Source of the DNA: Monarcha castaneiventris obscurior
Taxonomy: Eukaryota > Chordata > Aves > Passeriformes > Monarchidae
Reading direction: 5' to 3'
Length of the DNA: 64,000 nucleotides
Assembly: GCA_026261815.1 (NCBI GenBank)
Contig: JAMPIT010000379.1
Coordinates: forward strand, 22,826,001-22,890,000
Shown here: piece after piece, positions 61,205 through 64,000 of the stretch
How positions within the stretch are numbered: position 1 is the first letter of the stretch
Layout: each line of letters opens with the position of its first letter
Translations under genes and position numbers: made by a program
The notes under the pieces: model-generated
Databases searched by the model: none
The model's input: the letters and a program-made list of their open reading frames with translations, nothing else
Told to the model about the DNA's origin: nothing

Positions 61205-64000
61205 AGAGGGAAGAATTTTCTTTCTGCTCAGTTGTGTTTTAAGCAACTTTTGGATGTAGTCAAAAGCTCTCTTGACCTGGACATGAAATGAGCTAGAAGT
61301 GTGCATCAAGGTCCAGAAGACCTCAGGTTCTTGTTTTCTGGTGCTGAATTGAGATGGAGATCCTGAGCTTTGCAGTGGCTGATATGCCAAACACGGATGC
61401 AAATTTGGCATGTTAGCAGTTGTGTTGATGACCAAACTCAGGGCTAAGGTTCAGTCATAAAACCATTGCAACTGCCTCTGGTACAGAGGCAGGGCAGAGG
61501 AAGTCTGAAGGAGACAACTGTGTTTGGCTAACATCTGGACAGTGCTGAAATGTCTGTAGGAAGATGACAGCGTATAGGCTGTGAATCATTTTATTACTGT
61601 TTTCTTACGTAATGCAGGGCTACTGTGAACAGGATCTTGAAGAGGCTGTTCGTTCTCACAGCTCCCAAGAGCAGAACAGCAGGTAGAGAACATTTTTCAG
61701 GCTTGCTGAAGCAATCCCAGCTTAGCACACTGGCGTCTGATATCCAAAGTGTCTTTTAAATGTGTAAGACCCACTGGATTCAATTCCAGGCAAGAAATGT
61801 TTTCTAAAGCCTCACTGAGATCAGAGAGTGGTATGGGTGGAAAGATGATATACTTTATTTCAGAGGTCCTTTTAGCTTTGTCTTAGCAAAAGACTGGTAA
61901 AATTTCTGCTAACAAGGTCAACAACTCATTTTTTTATGGATTCATTCTATATGTATAAGCTTTGGTGCCTCCTCAAGGAAATTGGTGACACCTCCTTCTA
62001 TTTTCTTCATGATAGTGACATCACTTTTAAAGGAGCTTGTCTTTAGCATTGCTTCCAGCTCTAATTAGAGCTTTTGTTATTATGGATCTTCTCCAGAAAA
62101 AAACAACTTTGTATGTTCTGAGAATGTAAAAGCTTAACAAAACCATATCTAACTCCAGGATCAATCTAACTGACATTTTTGTGCATTCAGTTTACCAAAG
62201 CAATGCTATCAGGTGCTTCTTTGCATCATGTTCTGGTGAAAAGAAGTCCAATAGAGGAGTTCCCATCCCTTCAGGAATACAGAAACAAAAAACAGGGTTC
62301 AGTAAACACAGGCTGAAGATAGAAATAGACTTGAATTTCTGGAGGTATTCCTCTTTTCTCACATCTGGGAAAGCAGGAATCAGATCCTGGCCTGATCTAT
62401 CAGTTCATTTTGTTTTTTCCACAGCTTGAATTTTTTTTCTTCTCTTTCATTCTCCATGGAGGTTCAGCCTGTCAACCCCAAAGTAGTGCTTATATGATTA
62501 TTACTATCCTCCAACCATGGGACCATTCAGAAGGATAACTACTAAAATCTTATATAAAGGAAGGCACAATATGGCTCATATTATTTTTCCTGCATCAGCT
62601 AAAGCAGTAGAAAGACTTGCATGGTCTTCTCTATGTTTTGGTAAAGTTGGGGTTTTATAACTCCAACTGAATTTGGAAAAAGGCAAAGAAAAGCTGTAAC
62701 TCAGGACCTGAAAACACCGTGTAAAATAAAAAGGGGATCAAATGCAAAGCAAAACATCTTTGCAACTTAAAAGAATTTGTACTCCTTGCAATTAAATATC
62801 TTTATAGTCATAGTAGCCATCATATGTCACAAATGCATTTTGTCCCTTAATAAAAAACCACAATCAATCGTGATTTAACAAGAAAAAAAATTATTAATTT
62901 CTTATTCCATTTGGCAGAACACTGAGTAACCTTATTTTCTCAAATGCCACAGTTGTCTTCTACTTTAATTTTTATTTCATGGTACCACTTTCCTTAGACC
63001 TATATCCCTGGCCTTACTGTTTTGCCAGCTGATGGTTGCATGAATCAGCCTTAGAAATAAAAGGCTGACTTCTGGAAGGCAGAGTTATTGAGGACAAGTG
63101 ATGACAAACCACTTAAGTTAGTAGGTGTTAGTCATTCAATTGCTCTTAATGAATGAATCCCACAACAGCAAAAGCAGTACTCACCAGACAATGAGAGAAG
63201 TGTCTGGATGTGCCCATGCAATGCACAGAAATGACATGACAGAAAACACAGTGCTCCAGACTGAAGCAGCATCCACCTCTCCTCATTCCACAAAAGCATA
63301 TAGGGTTTACACTTATTACAGCAAAAGTAAGCACAGAGAAAAAAAGACGTGACAAAGATGTTTGCTTCCACATACCACAAATAAACACCAGATATAAAAT
63401 ACAACAAGAAAAGTTAGGTTGTAATGAAGGCTGGCATCTCAGAGACCATACTTCATGCATGTTCAGGTGGGATCTCTTGGATCAGAGACAAATTACTGAA
63501 TTTAAGCCATATAAGTTAACCTGAACTCTAGTGCATTTCGAAAGAAGAGAATGTGAGAGGTAGAGGAGTTGGTGACAAGGATGTGATGTCCACATTCAGT
63601 TTTGAATGTTTTCCTGAAAACTGGGTCTAGTCTGACCCTACTCATTCAACACCCATTAGCTGTTGGAGGGAAGGTATCTTCCTGCAGCATTTCTACCAGT
63701 GAAGTTTCAGAAAGACAGAAATCCAGTCTGCATTATCCAAGTGGGAACTCTGAGGTCAGCAAGGGAATTCACACTCTTGCTCCTTATCCAGACTAGAACA
63801 CCTAGACATAATGTCTATAGATGTGTCTGCTTTATATCTATAGTGTCTACCCAGCTGTATCTTCAGGGCATTCACATTTGTGACACTACATTACCAGCCT
63901 CCTTCAATTCCATATATACCATTGTTAAGGTATTATGACCCAATAGCTCTTACATTCTTTAGCTCTGATTTTATGGTAACCCATAAAACAGAGTCATATC
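61205..64000. other. Unclassified DNA to window end
   Basis: No recognised gene or element. It contains a perfect 9-bp hairpin at 61472-61492. Overlapping frames at 63125-63460 on both strands and at 63602-63938 have no motif support. Confidence 0.5.
61472..61492. other. Perfect 9-bp inverted repeat, 3-nt loop
   Basis: CTGCCTCTG (61472-61480) and CAGAGGCAG (61484-61492) are exact complements around GTA. It is small enough to be a chance event. Confidence 0.9.

Noticed and set aside
1..64000. tRNA, rRNA, CRISPR array, prokaryotic operon or insertion sequence
   Set aside because: No cloverleaf-like sequence, rRNA core, regularly spaced repeats or bacterial gene packing was seen. The repeats present are vertebrate (avian) retroelements.

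Overview
The window looks like vertebrate nuclear DNA from a bird, most likely a songbird. It is AT-rich, has no operon-like packing, no long conserved reading frame and no RNA gene I can recognise. Its repeats are avian: several 5'-truncated CR1 LINEs ending in the diagnostic ATTCTGTGATTCTATG-type tail, and long terminal repeats (LTRs) of two endogenous-retrovirus families that I recall as common in passerine genomes. Family names are from memory, not from a database search.

Layout. 1-16.2 kb is mostly unclassified unique DNA with a 27-bp tandem duplication (4978), a pure pyrimidine tract (10700), an AATAAA-plus-poly(A) junction (11464) and a purine-rich stretch (about 10.9-13.05 kb). 16.2-19.7 kb holds two LTR copies of one family in opposite orientation, with a 38-bp duplication between them. 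23.8-26.0 kb is a CR1 cluster. 29.36 kb has a TATC microsatellite. A solo LTR of a second family with a short target duplication lies at 33.5-34.05 kb, followed by a 20-bp perfect duplication. CR1 copies lie at 35.7, 42.1, 54.2 and 60.7 kb. A second poly(A) junction lies at 37.7 kb. 46.8-49.4 kb holds a fragment of the first LTR family and a retroviral LTR with an adjoining primer-binding site and leader remnant. An unusually long hairpin sits at 52.9 kb and a G-run cluster at 59.74 kb.

There is no gene I can name. Three short open segments with plausible splice borders (38.75, 45.67, 56.17 kb, all + strand) are the only coding candidates. Their intron phases do not form one consistent transcript, so most or all are probably chance pseudo-exons. 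The window is best read as intergenic or deep intronic DNA shaped by old retroelement insertions. I found no convincing undescribed system; the most non-random unexplained structure is the 52.9-kb hairpin.
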